Notes: generated by a model from the letters alone, not told the origin. 64,000 nt of DNA from Novosphingobium sp. (GCF_030699305.1 NZ_JAUYNB010000021.1:124001-188000), one strand, 5' to 3'. Shown: positions 35,628 through 45,400, numbered from the stretch's first letter. Numbers and translations: made by a program.

Positions 35628-35716
35628 GTCATGCTGAACTCGTTTCAGCATCCATGGCTCGTCCGGCGCAGTTGGTGCGGGTGGAGGGATGGACCCTGAA
35701 ACAAGTTCAGGGTGAC
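35628..35716. repeat. Palindromic repeat, family A, copy 3
   Basis: Left arm 35628-35655 (CTGAACTCGTTTCAG core) and right arm 35689-35716, the latter identical to the two other copies. Spacer about 33 bases. Confidence 0.9.
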
Positions 35717-35733
35717 GTCGAAAGGAGAGGGGC

Positions 35734-35946
35734 ATGAATGTTCGCCATTTTCTCATTTTTACGGCGTGGTCAGTTTTTTGCATCGTCCTCACAGGGGCGC
35801 TGTTGTTTGTCTTCACCTACGGCGACTGCTTTGACAATCCTCTCTGCACGTCGGGTGCCAATCGAAATTTCTGGCTGATCATTGGATCCGCTTTCGTTGC
35901 CTACTGGGCCGTCTCGCTCATCTTGTTTCGACGCTGGAGTCGCTGA
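35734..35946 (+). CDS. Small two-helix membrane protein in the propionate operon
   Basis: 70-residue protein with hydrophobic helices at about 6-28 and 46-64, separated by a short loop with two cysteines (GDCFDNPLCTSGANR). The C-terminus RRWSR is basic, so both ends probably face the cytoplasm. AAAGGAGAGG lies about eight bases before the ATG, and the stop directly abuts the pccA ATG. GC content is visibly lower than in the flanking operon genes. No family recognised. It could be a passenger gene or an accessory membrane factor. Confidence 0.65.
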   Translation: MNVRHFLIFTAWSVFCIVLTGALLFVFTYGDCFDNPLCTSGANRNFWLIIGSAFVAYWAVSLILFRRWSR

Positions 35947-37965
35947 ATGTTCAAGAAAATCCTCATCGCCAATCGCGGCGAAATCGCTTGCCGGGTGATC
36001 AAGACCGCCCGCCGCATGGGTATCCAGACGGTGGCCGTCTATTCCGACGCCGATGCCCGCGCGCCGTTCGTGCAGATGGCGGACGAGGCCGTACACATCG
36101 GCCCGTCGCCCGCCGCCCAGTCCTACCTGATCGCGGACAAGATCATCGCCGCGTGCAAGGCAACCGGCGCGGAAGCGGTCCATCCGGGCTATGGTTTCCT
36201 GTCGGAACGCACCAGTTTTGCGGAAGCGCTCGCCGCCGAGGGGATCGAGTTCATCGGGCCCCCGGTGAACGCGATTGCCGCGATGGGTGACAAGATCGAA
36301 TCCAAGAAGCTGGCCAAGGCCGCGGGCGTGAACGTCGTCCCCGGCTTCGTGGGCGAGATCGAGGATACCGAGCACGCGGTGCGGATTTCCGCTGAAATCG
36401 GCTATCCGGTGATGATGAAGGCCAGCGCTGGCGGCGGCGGCAAGGGCATGCGCCTCGCCTATACCGAACAAGACGTGCGCGAAGGCTTTGAAGCGGTGAA
36501 GCGCGAAGGGCTGAACTCGTTCGGCGATGACCGCGTGTTCATCGAAAAATTCATCCTGGGTCCGCGCCACATCGAAATCCAGATTCTGGGCGATAAGCAC
36601 GGCAACGTGCTCTACCTGAACGAGCGCGAATGCAGCATCCAGCGCCGCCACCAGAAGGTGGTGGAAGAAGCGCCGTCGCCGTTCGTCACGCCCAAGATGC
36701 GTAAAGCCATGGGTGAACAGTGCGTCGCGCTGTCAAAGGCGGTCGGCTATTTCAGCGCGGGTACAGTCGAACTGATCGTATCAGGCGCGGACCCCAGCGG
36801 GGAGAGCTTCTACTTCCTCGAAATGAACACCCGCCTGCAGGTGGAGCACCCCGTCACCGAATGCATCACCGGCATCGATCTGGTCGAACAGATGATCCGC
36901 GTGGCCGCTGGCGAGAAGCTGGCGATGACGCAGGACGATGTGAAGATCGACGGCTGGGCGATTGAAAACCGCGTCTATGCCGAAGACCCCTATCGCGGGT
37001 TCCTGCCCTCGACCGGGCGTCTGGTGCGCTATAACCCGCCGGTGGAGGGCTGGACCGATGACGGCAGCGCCAACGGGCGGCGCGGCGTGGACGGCGTGCG
37101 GGTGGACGACGGCGTCTATGAAGGCGGCGAAGTGTCGATGTTCTATGACCCGATGATCGCCAAGCTGGTGACCTGGGGCGAAACGCGCGACGAAGCCGCC
37201 GACCTCCAGATCGCCGCGCTCGACGCGTTCGAGATCGAGGGGCTGGGCCACAACATCGATTTCGTCTCCGCGATCATGCAGCACCCGCGCTTCCGCTCGG
37301 GCGAGCTGACCACGGGCTTCATCGCCGAGGAATACCCTGACGGGTTCACCGGCGCGGCGACATCGGACGAAGTGAAGGGGCACCTTGCCGCCATCGCCGG
37401 GTTCATCGCCACCGCCCGCGCCGACCGTGCGTGTCAGATCGACGGCCAGCTCGATGGCGAACTGGAGCCGACCTATGACTGGACCGTCACGATCGGCGAC
37501 CAGTCGTTCGCGGTGTCACTGGATGAAGACATCACCGTCAACGGGCAGCCGGTAGACCTCGCGCTGGAATACACCCCCGGCGACCGGCTGGTGCAGGCCG
37601 AAGTGGGCGACACGGTCTACGGCGTAAAGGTGGACGTCACCCGCTCCGGCCTGCGCATGACCACGCGCGGCGCGACCCACAAGGTGCAGATCCTGCCCAC
37701 CCGCTTTGCCCACCTGACCAGCCACATGATCGAAAAGATCCCGCCGGACCTGTCAAAGTTCCTGATCTGCCCGATGCCGGGCCTGCTGGTGGCGCTGCAC
37801 GTGGCCGAAGGCGACAAGGTCGAAGCCGGGCAGCCGCTGGCGGTGGTCGAAGCAATGAAGATGGAAAACATCCTCCGCGCCGAAAAGAGCGCCACGGTGA
37901 AGAAGGTCAACGCCAAACAGGGCGAAAGCCTGGCCGTGGACGCGGTGATTTTGGAACTGGAATAA
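35947..37965 (+). CDS. pccA: Propionyl-CoA carboxylase, alpha (biotin carboxylase/BCCP) subunit
   Basis: Carboxylates its own biotin with ATP and bicarbonate, then passes CO2 to PccB. The 672-residue protein has the biotin carboxylase start MFKKILIANRGEIACRVIKT, the ATP-grasp region KASAGGGGKGMRLAY, FLEMNTRLQVEHPVTE, a linker domain, and a C-terminal biotinyl domain with VVEAMKMENIL (biotin on the Lys). Length fits PccA rather than AccC. Its ATG immediately follows the stop of the 70-residue gene. Last gene of the propionate operon, followed after about 58 bases by a strong terminator. Confidence 0.97.
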   Translation: MFKKILIANRGEIACRVIKTARRMGIQTVAVYSDADARAPFVQMADEAVHIGPSPAAQSYLIADKIIAACKATGAEAVHPGYGFLSERTSFAEALAAEGIEFIGPPVNAIAAMGDKIESKKLAKAAGVNVVPGFVGEIEDTEHAVRISAEIGYPVMMKASAGGGGKGMRLAYTEQDVREGFEAVKREGLNSFGDDRVFIEKFILGPRHIEIQILGDKHGNVLYLNERECSIQRRHQKVVEEAPSPFVTPKMRKAMGEQCVALSKAVGYFSAGTVELIVSGADPSGESFYFLEMNTRLQVEHPVTECITGIDLVEQMIRVAAGEKLAMTQDDVKIDGWAIENRVYAEDPYRGFLPSTGRLVRYNPPVEGWTDDGSANGRRGVDGVRVDDGVYEGGEVSMFYDPMIAKLVTWGETRDEAADLQIAALDAFEIEGLGHNIDFVSAIMQHPRFRSGELTTGFIAEEYPDGFTGAATSDEVKGHLAAIAGFIATARADRACQIDGQLDGELEPTYDWTVTIGDQSFAVSLDEDITVNGQPVDLALEYTPGDRLVQAEVGDTVYGVKVDVTRSGLRMTTRGATHKVQILPTRFAHLTSHMIEKIPPDLSKFLICPMPGLLVALHVAEGDKVEAGQPLAVVEAMKMENILRAEKSATVKKVNAKQGESLAVDAVILELE

Positions 37966-38022
37966 GCGGCGCTGGCGGGCGGGGGCGGGGTGCCCTTGCC
38001 CGCCGCACTGGTGAGAGCGAAC

Positions 38023-38056
38023 AGGCGTTGCAGGAAACTGCGACGCCTTTTTGTTT
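38023..38056 (+). terminator. Rho-independent terminator of the propionate operon
   Basis: Stem AGGCGTTGCAG/CTGCGACGCCT (11 bp with one G-T pair), GAAA tetraloop, then TTTTTGTTT. Near-ideal. Confidence 0.92.
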
Positions 38057-38184
38057 GCTCCACACGCATTCCCGCATATAAATTTGGACCAACATCGCTT
38101 CCTTATCTTCGTGTGAGGGAGAGTTTAGAACTGTGCCGATTTCCAAGGTAGGTTGTTGAAAATGAGAAAAAGGACTTGCTTTAG

Positions 38185-38853
38185 ATGAGTGAACCCCGTG
38201 AGTTGTTGATTGAAGGCACAACGACGGCTGATGCAATGCGGGCAACTGGGCCGTTCTTCATTGAACAACTGAAGGAGGATGCTGAAGCGGTAGATGGCCC
38301 GCCGGGACTAAAGCGCGATTGGTTTACTGTAGCTGATTGGCTCGACCATAAGGGTGGACCCATTAGCTTGGATCAAAGGCTTCAGATTACCGAGGCTTGG
38401 ATTGCTTACATTTCCATAGGAGTTGCGCCGAGCCTAGCGCTCCAAGCGTTGTTCGACAGTATTGCTAAGGATTTAGCCGGTGAGGTAGCAACTCGGCCAC
38501 CAGCCGCTATCCTCGATGTGTTTGATCGACTGTTAGCCACTGATGATGAGATCAAAATTAAACGCGCTTCAGATCTTCGGAAAGAGCGGCGAAAGCTTCA
38601 GGAAGCGTTTCAGGGGGCTGCTTTCAAACAGCCTAATCGCTTTGCGCAAAAAGGAAGTCGTGTTCGGAAAATTATATTTTTTTCAGCTGTTTGGGCTTTA
38701 GTGGTGCATCTATATGCTTGGTTGTTCGATCCACTTGGGGTTGGTGGATGGGAGGAATTAGAACAGGAACATTTCCATAGACTATTGGTGATTTCCTTGC
38801 TTCCCGCTTTAGCTCTTTTAGTGTTTGGCGCTTACCGAAAGTGGGTTCGATAG
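38185..38853 (+). CDS. Unknown membrane-anchored protein next to tRNA-Pro
   Basis: 222-residue protein without recognised family. The first 150 residues look soluble and helical, with charged stretches (KIKRASDLRKERRKLQEAFQ). Two hydrophobic helices follow at about 161-182 (IIFFSAVWALVVHLYAWLF) and 196-214 (LLVISLLPALALLVFGAY), with a basic end. The ATG overlaps the stop of an eight-codon mini-frame. GC content and codon choice are clearly lower than the genome norm. It lies in a 1-kb low-GC patch between the pccA terminator and tRNA-Pro, suggesting horizontal acquisition. No integrase or direct repeat was found. Confidence 0.7.
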   Translation: MSEPRELLIEGTTTADAMRATGPFFIEQLKEDAEAVDGPPGLKRDWFTVADWLDHKGGPISLDQRLQITEAWIAYISIGVAPSLALQALFDSIAKDLAGEVATRPPAAILDVFDRLLATDDEIKIKRASDLRKERRKLQEAFQGAAFKQPNRFAQKGSRVRKIIFFSAVWALVVHLYAWLFDPLGVGGWEELEQEHFHRLLVISLLPALALLVFGAYRKWVR

Positions 38854-38915
38854 CTGGCTATTGCATCGGATTAATTTTCACTTTCGCTCAAGCGTTGCTT
38901 ATCACAACACGCACA

Positions 38916-38943
38916 CAACAAAACGGGCAGCTTTCGCCGCCCG
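38916..38943 (-). terminator. Terminator of tRNA-Pro
   Basis: Read leftward: stem CGGGCGGC/GCTGCCCG with GAAA tetraloop, then TTTTGTTG. It lies 30 bases downstream of the tRNA 3' end. Confidence 0.85.
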
Positions 38944-38973
38944 CTGTGGATTTCCTAAAAATCTGGAAAATCT

Positions 38974-39050
38974 TGGTCGGGACGAGAGGATTCGAACCTC
39001 CGACCCCCACACCCCCAGTGTGATGCGCTACCAGGCTGCGCTACGTCCCG
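38974..39050 (-). tRNA. tRNA-Pro (anticodon GGG)
   Basis: Complete cloverleaf read leftward: acceptor CGGGACG/CGTCCCG, D-stem GCGC with AGCCTGGTA loop, anticodon stem TCACA/TGTGG with loop CTGGGGG (anticodon GGG), T-arm GGAGG-TTCGAAT-CCTCT, and an encoded CCA. It reads CCC and CCU proline codons. A GAAA-loop terminator follows. Confidence 0.97.
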
Positions 39051-39193
39051 ACCGTGGAGGCGGCCTATATGCAGGACGGGCGGGGATGGCAAGGGCGCAG
39101 GCGCGGCAACGTTCGCTTTTCGCCGGGCAGGGTTGAAGCGGGCGGCGGAGGCCCCACTTTGGGTCGCGGAACTCGAAGTCTCATTTCCTTGTT

Positions 39194-39280
39194 CATCGCC
39201 CCGGGCTTGACCCGTGGTCCCGCTTGTTTCCTTCGGCCCGTCCGGCAAAAAGCGGGATCCCGGATCAGGTCCGGGGTGAC
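39194..39280. repeat. Palindromic repeat, family B, copy 2
   Basis: Left arm 39194-39223 (CCCCGGGCTTGACCCG core, ending GGTCCCGC) and right arm 39252-39280 (GCGGGATCCCGGATCAGG...). It sits in the 383-base gap between tRNA-Pro and yajC, where I see no gene. The rest of the gap should hold the yajC promoter, not identified, and the AAGAAGGTAAGAAG ribosome-binding region. Confidence 0.8.
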
Positions 39281-39433
39281 GGCGCAGGCAAAGTGGGCTG
39301 TGGGTTCGGAACTTAACCACTGCGTTCCGGGGGGCGGCGCGTTGCGAAGGCGCGGCTTAGCTGCTAGGCGCGCGCAATTCTGCCCGTCATTTGCCGGGTC
39401 AACGCATAACGCAAGAAGGTAAGAAGACTGTCC

Positions 39434-39766
39434 ATGAACAGCCAGATCCTCAACATGCTCGCCGCTGCCGCCGCCGATGCTCCGCCGGCCTGGGTGCAGT
39501 TCCTCCCGCTCGTCGCGATGGTCGCGGTGTTCTGGTTCCTGATCCTGCGCCCGCAGATGAAGCGCCAGAAGGCACACCAGGCCAAGGTCGCCGGAATCAA
39601 GAAGGGCGATCAGGTGCTGACCGGCGGCGGTCTGGTCGGCAAGGTCATCAAGGTGGATGAGCACTACGCCGAACTGGAACTTGCCCCGAACGTGCGCGTG
39701 AAGGCGGTCAAGACCACGATTTCGGACGTCATCCCGCCGACCGGCGCGGCCCCGGCCAACGACTGA
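39434..39766 (+). CDS. yajC: Preprotein translocase accessory subunit YajC
   Basis: Small inner-membrane partner of the SecDF complex. The 110-residue protein has one transmembrane helix (about 21-40, FLPLVAMVAVFWFLILRPQM) with the conserved RPQMKRQKAHQ after it, followed by a cytosolic part with GDQVLTGGGLVGKVIKV. It leads the yajC-secD-secF operon; secD starts 72 bases later. The start ATG follows a purine-rich AAGAAGGTAAGAAGA stretch. Confidence 0.95.
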   Translation: MNSQILNMLAAAAADAPPAWVQFLPLVAMVAVFWFLILRPQMKRQKAHQAKVAGIKKGDQVLTGGGLVGKVIKVDEHYAELELAPNVRVKAVKTTISDVIPPTGAAPAND

Positions 39767-39838
39767 TCGGCAGCGCGGTTCACCGGGTTGAACCGCGGCT
39801 CCGGTCGATCCTCTTCTCGCTGATGCAAGGCGCTGTCG

Positions 39839-41446
39839 ATGCTTGATTTTCCCCGCTGGAAACAGCTCTGGCTCTGGTCGCTGGCGCTGCTCCTTGCGCT
39901 GGCGGCAATGCCGTCGATGTTCTCGGTTGTCGGCCTGGCTTGGCCGTCGGTGCTGCCTGCACCGCGGATCAACCTGGGGCTGGATCTCGCCGGCGGCAGT
40001 CACATCCTGCTGGAAGCGAACCCCGAACAGGTCCGCCGCCAGCGGCTGGAAAGCATGGAAGAGGACGTCCGCGCCCGCCTGCGGCAGGCCGACCCGCAGA
40101 TCCGCATCGGGGATATCTCGTCCAAGGACGGCACCGTTTCGTTCATGGTCGCCGATCCGTCGCAGATCGACGCCGCGCGTGAACGGTTGCAGACGCTGAC
40201 CAGCGGTGCGCAGCTGACCGGGCAGCGGGACTGGGATCTGGCCGTGCTGGATGGCAGCCGCATCGTGCTGACCCCGACCCAGGCCGGGATCGATCAGGCG
40301 ATCAGCCAGGCAATGGACACCGCGACCGAAGTGGTCCGCAAGCGGATCGACGCGCTGGGCACCCGTGAACCGACGATCATCCGCCAGGGCGCGGACCGGA
40401 TCGTGGTGCAGGTGCCGGGCCTGAAAGACCCGGCCGCGCTCAAGAACCTGCTGGGCCAGACCGCCAAGCTGGAATTCAAGCTGGTCGACGGTTCGGCGAT
40501 TCCCGCCGACGTCGCGCAGGGCATTGCCCCGCCGGGCAGCGAAGTCGTGCCGTGCCTTGATGCCGGGTCGTGCGGCGGCGTGCCCGCGCTGGCCGTGCGG
40601 CGGCTGGGCGGGATCAAGGGCGATCAGCTGGCCAATGCCCAGCAGAGCACCGATACCCAGACCAACGCCGCCGTCGTCAACATCACGTTCGACCAGCAGG
40701 GCGGCGCCAAGTTCGCCAAGCTGACCACCGAGAACGTGCGCAAGCCGTTCGCCATCATCCTGGATGGCAAGGTGCTGTCCGCGCCGGTGATCGAGGAACC
40801 GATCCTGGGCGGGACGGCCCGGATTTCCGGCAACTTCACGGTGGATTCGGCCAACCAGCTGGCCATCTCGCTGCGCTCCGGCGCGCTGCCGGTGGACCTC
40901 AAGGTGGTGGAAGAACGCACCGTCGGGCCGGACCTGGGTGCGGATTCGATCGAAAAGGGCATGATCGCGTTCGGCGTCGGCACCGTGCTGCTGGTGGTGT
41001 TCATGATGGCCACTTATGGCCGGTTCGGCATCTATGCCAATTCCGCGCTGATCCTGAACGTGCTGATGATCCTGGGGGTGATGGCGCTGCTCAACACCAC
41101 GCTGACGCTGCCGGGGATTGCCGGGTTCGTGCTGACGATCGGGGCGGCGGTCGATGCCAACGTGCTGATCAACGAACGCATCCGCGAAGAACTGGCCCGC
41201 GGGCGGCGCGTGATGCAGGCGGTAGAGATGGGCTATACAGAAGCCAGCCGCGCGATTTTCGATGCCAACATCACCAATGCCATCGCGGCGGTGCTGATGT
41301 TCCTGTTCGGCTCTGGCCCGGTGCGCGGGTTTGCCGTGGTGCTGATGATCGGGATCGTCACATCGGTGTTCACCGCCGTGACCATGACCCGCTTGTGGGT
41401 AACGGGCTGGCTGCGCCGCACCCGGCCCAACGATCTTGTGCTGTAA
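39839..41446 (+). CDS. secD: Protein translocase subunit SecD
   Basis: Proton-driven late-stage factor of Sec export. The 535-residue protein has an N-terminal helix (about 10-30), a large periplasmic domain containing LGLDLAGGSHILLEAN, DALGTREPTIIRQGADRIVV and the P1-head region, then five membrane helices from about residue 375 with GMIAFGVGTVLLVVFMM, FVLTIGAAVDANVLINERIR and the last helices. The Asp in GAAVDANV corresponds to the conserved proton-pathway Asp. It is 12 bases from secF. Length is normal. Confidence 0.97.
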   Translation: MLDFPRWKQLWLWSLALLLALAAMPSMFSVVGLAWPSVLPAPRINLGLDLAGGSHILLEANPEQVRRQRLESMEEDVRARLRQADPQIRIGDISSKDGTVSFMVADPSQIDAARERLQTLTSGAQLTGQRDWDLAVLDGSRIVLTPTQAGIDQAISQAMDTATEVVRKRIDALGTREPTIIRQGADRIVVQVPGLKDPAALKNLLGQTAKLEFKLVDGSAIPADVAQGIAPPGSEVVPCLDAGSCGGVPALAVRRLGGIKGDQLANAQQSTDTQTNAAVVNITFDQQGGAKFAKLTTENVRKPFAIILDGKVLSAPVIEEPILGGTARISGNFTVDSANQLAISLRSGALPVDLKVVEERTVGPDLGADSIEKGMIAFGVGTVLLVVFMMATYGRFGIYANSALILNVLMILGVMALLNTTLTLPGIAGFVLTIGAAVDANVLINERIREELARGRRVMQAVEMGYTEASRAIFDANITNAIAAVLMFLFGSGPVRGFAVVLMIGIVTSVFTAVTMTRLWVTGWLRRTRPNDLVL

Positions 41447-41458
41447 GGGAACCGGTCG

Positions 41459-42436
41459 ATGAAACTGCTCAAGCTTGTCCCTGACAACACCAACATCAAG
41501 TTCCTGCGCTGGAGCAACGCGTTCTATGCGATGAGCGCGGTGCTGATGGCGGCATCGCTGTTCCTGGTGTTCACCAAGGGCCTCAATTTCGGCGTCGATT
41601 TCGTCGGCGGCCAGATGATCCGCGTGACCTTTACCCAAAGCGCCGCCGCCCCCGTGGCGGAACTGCGCGGACAGGTCGGCGCGCTGGGTTACGGGGAACC
41701 GATCATCCAGCAGTTCGGCAAACCGAACGAGATTTCGGTGCGCATGAAGCTGCCCGAAGGATCGGATGCCGATGCCAGCCTGGCTGACGCGATGACCCGC
41801 AAGATTACCGCCACGATTTCCGCCGCGCATCCCGATGCCCGGATCGACGGGGTGGATTCGGTCTCGGGCAAGGTTTCGGGCGAATTGTTCAAGACCGGGA
41901 TGCAGGCGCTGTTCGCGGCGATGGTCGCGATCTCGATCTATATCTGGGTGCGGTTCGAATGGCAGTTCGGGGTGGGCGCGTTGTTCAGTCTGGTCCACGA
42001 CGTAACGATCACGCTGGGACTGTTCGCGCTGACCCAGATGGAGTTCGATCTCAATATCGTCGCTGCGATCCTGACACTGATCGGCTATTCGCTGAACGAT
42101 ACCATCGTGGTCTATGACCGGATCCGTGAGAACCTGAAGAAGTATCGGCGGATGCCGATGGCGGAGCTGCTCGACCTGTCGGTCAACGAAACGCTCAGCC
42201 GGACGATCGTGACCACGGTTTCGCTGCTCATCACGCTGATGGCGCTGCTGTTCCTCGGCCCGAACGTGATCTTCGGGTTCACCGCAGCGATCACGCTGGG
42301 CATTTTCGTGGGCACCTACAGCTCGGTCTACATGGCTGCGCCGATCCTGATCTGGCTGAAGGTGACGTCGAACAGCTTCGTCCAGACCGAAACCGATCTC
42401 GAACGGCAGGAACGGCTCGCGCGCGAGCAATCCTGA
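41459..42436 (+). CDS. secF: Protein translocase subunit SecF
   Basis: Partner of SecD. The 325-residue protein has a first helix (about 20-38), the motif LNFGVDFVGGQMIRVTF, a periplasmic loop, and five further helices with VRFEWQFGVGALFSLVHDVT, LIGYSLNDTIVVYDRIRENL, LSRTIVTTVSLLITLMAL and GIFVGTYSSVYMAAP. All are family-typical. The start is 12 bases after the secD stop with AAGGGAA in between. Ends 11 bases from the convergent dnaE2 stop, with no obvious terminator. Confidence 0.97.
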   Translation: MKLLKLVPDNTNIKFLRWSNAFYAMSAVLMAASLFLVFTKGLNFGVDFVGGQMIRVTFTQSAAAPVAELRGQVGALGYGEPIIQQFGKPNEISVRMKLPEGSDADASLADAMTRKITATISAAHPDARIDGVDSVSGKVSGELFKTGMQALFAAMVAISIYIWVRFEWQFGVGALFSLVHDVTITLGLFALTQMEFDLNIVAAILTLIGYSLNDTIVVYDRIRENLKKYRRMPMAELLDLSVNETLSRTIVTTVSLLITLMALLFLGPNVIFGFTAAITLGIFVGTYSSVYMAAPILIWLKVTSNSFVQTETDLERQERLAREQS

Positions 42437-42447
42437 GCAAACGCGGC

Positions 42448-45400
42448 CTAATGAAAATCGCGTGAGCGCGGCAGGATCCGCGCGTTGCGGGGGTGGCCGC
42501 GCGTTCGCACCGCGCGCGCGCGGTCCGGTTCAGCAGTGTCCGGATCGGACAGGCGGTCGAGCAGCGCGGAGGCATCGGTGATCCGCTGCGCCATCAGGTG
42601 GACCACGTCCTCCTTGCTGCGCTGGATTTCGCCGTCGATCCGCATCATCCGCGCGCCCATCACCGCCGCGCGCTGGCTTTCCATGTCGCGGGTCCAGAGC
42701 AGGGCGTTGACCACGCCGGTTTCATCCTCGATCGTGATGAACACCGCGTTGCCCTTGCCGGGGCGCTGGCGGATCAGCACGATCCCGGCGACCGTCACCT
42801 TGCGCCCGTCCGACGCGGCATTGGCATCCGCGCAGCTGAGCACGCCGTCCGCCGCCAGCCGCGCGCGCAGGAACTGCATCGGGTGGGCTTTCAGCGACAG
42901 CCGGGTGGTCTGGTAATCGGCCACGACTTCCTCGGCCAGCGGCATCGCGGGCAGGGCAGCGTCGGCTTCCTCGCCCAGTTCGGCGGCCTGCGCGAACGCG
43001 AACAGCGGGAGCTGATCCGGCGGGGTGCGGCGCACCTCCCACAAGGCCTCGCGCCGGGACTTGCCCAGCGAGCCAAGCGCATCGGCATCGGCCAGCTTGC
43101 GCAGCGCGGGCGGGGGCAGGGCGGCGCGGCGGGCCAGTTCCTCGACCGAGCCGAACGGCGCGGCGGCGCGCGCCTCGGCAATCGCCGCCGCCCAGCTTTC
43201 CCGGAAGCCGCCGATCTGGCGCAGCCCCAGCCGCAGCGCGAGCGCATTGCCGTGCGGCTCCACCGTGCAGTCCCACGCGCTGGCGCAGACATCGGCGGCG
43301 CGCACGGCGACCCCGTGCTCGCAAAGGTCGCGGACCAGCTGCGCCGGGGCATAGAACCCCATCGGCTGCGAATTGAGCAGCGCGCACGTGAAGATCGCCG
43401 GATGGTGGCACTTCAGCCAGGACGAGACATAGGTCAGCCAGGCAAACGCCTGCGCGTGGCTTTCGGGAAAGCCGTATTCGCCGAAGCCCTTGATCTGCTC
43501 AAAGCAGCGCTCCGCGAAGTCGGGGGCATAGCCGCGCGCGGTCATCCCGCCGACCAGCTGTTCCTGATAGCGGTGCATTGTGCCGACATTGCGGAACGTC
43601 GCCATCGCCCGGCGCAGCCCGTCGGCCTGGGCCGGGGTAAACTCCGCCGCGACAATCGCCAGCTTCATCGCCTGTTCCTGAAACAGCGGCACGCCCAGCG
43701 TCTTTTCCAGCACATCGCGCAATTCGTGCGGATCGTGGGGCGGCGCGGGCGAGGGGTAGTCGGGCGTTTCCTCGCCATTGCGGCGGCGCAGATAGGGGTG
43801 GACCATGCCGCCCTGGATCGGGCCGGGGCGGACAATCGCCACCTGGATCACCAGATCATAGAACCGGCGCGGGCGCATCCGGGGGAGCATGTTGATCTGC
43901 GCGCGGCTTTCGACCTGAAAGGTGCCGATGCTGTCCGCCCGGCGCAGCATGGCGTAGGTTTCCGGGTCTTCCAGCGGCACGTTCTGCAAATCGTGGTCGC
44001 CCAGCCCCTCGGCGCGGAGCAGGTCGAAGCTCTTGCGGATGCAGGTCAGCATGCCGAGCGCGAGGACATCGACCTTCATCAGCCCCAGCGCGTCGATATC
44101 GTCCTTGTCCCATTCGATGAAGGTCCGGTCCGGCATCGCGGCGTTGTGGATCGGGACCAGTTCGTCCAGCCGCCCTTCGGTCAGCACGAAGCCGCCGACG
44201 TGCTGCGACAGGTGCCGGGGAAAGCACAACAGCCGCTCGACCAGCGCGGCCAGCCGGGCGATCTGCGGGTTGGCGGGATCGAACCCGGCCTCGGCCATGC
44301 GGTCCTCGCGCACGGCGCGGTCATACTGGCCCCAGACGGTGGAAGTCAGGCGGGCGGTGACGTCCTCGGTCAGGCCCAGCGCCTTGCCCACTTCGCGCAC
44401 GGTGCTGCGCGGGCGGTAATGGATCACCGTCGCGGCGATCCCGGCGCGTTCGCGGCCATAGCGGCGATAGATGTACTGGATCACCTCCTCGCGCCGTTCA
44501 TGCTCGAAATCGACGTCGATATCGGGCGGCTCGTCGCGCTCTTCCGACAGAAAGCGTGAGAACAGCAGCGTTTCGCGGACCGGATCGACCGAGGTAATGC
44601 CCAGCAGATAGCAGACCAGCGAATTGGCCGCGCTGCCCCGGCCCTGGCACAGGATTGGCGGATCGAGGCTGCGGGCATAGTGGACGAGGTCATGGACGGT
44701 CAGGAAATAGCTGGCATAGCTGCGCGACCGGATCAGGCGGAATTCCTCGTCCAGCGTCGCGCGGTAGGCGGGGGGGAGGCCGTCCGGAAAGCGGCGCGCG
44801 GCGGCCTCATGCGCCAGCTGTTCCAGCCAGTCGTGCGGATCGCGGCCATCGGGCACCGGCTCGCGCGGGTATTCATAGCGCAGCTGATCCAGCGTGAAGT
44901 CGATCCGCCCCAGCAGATCGGTGCTGGCGGTGAGCGCGGCGGGGCAGGCGCGGAACAGGCGGGCGAGTTCGGCGGGGGACTTCAGGTGCCGTTCGGCGTT
45001 CGCTTCCAGCCGTTTGCCTGCGGTGTGGATCGCCGTGCCTTCGCGGATGCAGGTCAGGATATCGTGCAGCTGGCGCGCGTCCGGGCTGGCATAGAGCGCG
45101 TCGGTGGTGGCGAGCAAGGGCACCCCCGACGCATCCGCCAGCGCCTGCCGCGCGGCCAGCAGGCGCGCGTCGCGGCCCCGGCGCGGCATCGTCGCGGCCA
45201 GCCAGACGGCATCCGGGCAGACTTCGCGCAGGCGGCCCAGCAACGCCGCGTCGCCGCCGGTGGCGATCAGCAGCAGGTCCTGCGCATACTCGCACAAGTC
45301 ATCCAGATGGAGGATGCAATCGCCCTTTTCGGCGCGGCGGTTGCCCAGGGTCAGCAGCCGGGTCAGCCGCCCCCAGCCGGTGCGGGTGGCGGGATAGGCG

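Noticed and set aside
26118..35716. Possible CRISPR array because of recurrent repeats
   Set aside because: The repeats are kilobases apart, palindromic over long arms and without uniform spacers.
38162..38188. Eight-codon leader frame (MRKRTCFR) overlapping the start of the tRNA-adjacent unknown gene
   Set aside because: No ribosome-binding site of its own and no attenuator-like structure; overlap by chance is likely.
38060..39050. Integrative element with attachment sites at tRNA-Pro
   Set aside because: No integrase gene and no direct repeat of the tRNA 3' end was found on the far side of the low-GC patch.
39065..42430. Leftward open frame of about 1100 codons opposite yajC-secD-secF
   Set aside because: Antisense shadow with low-complexity Arg/His/Gln composition; the sense genes are certain.
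42493..44559. Rightward open frame of about 690 codons within dnaE2
   Set aside because: Antisense shadow of a clear polymerase gene.
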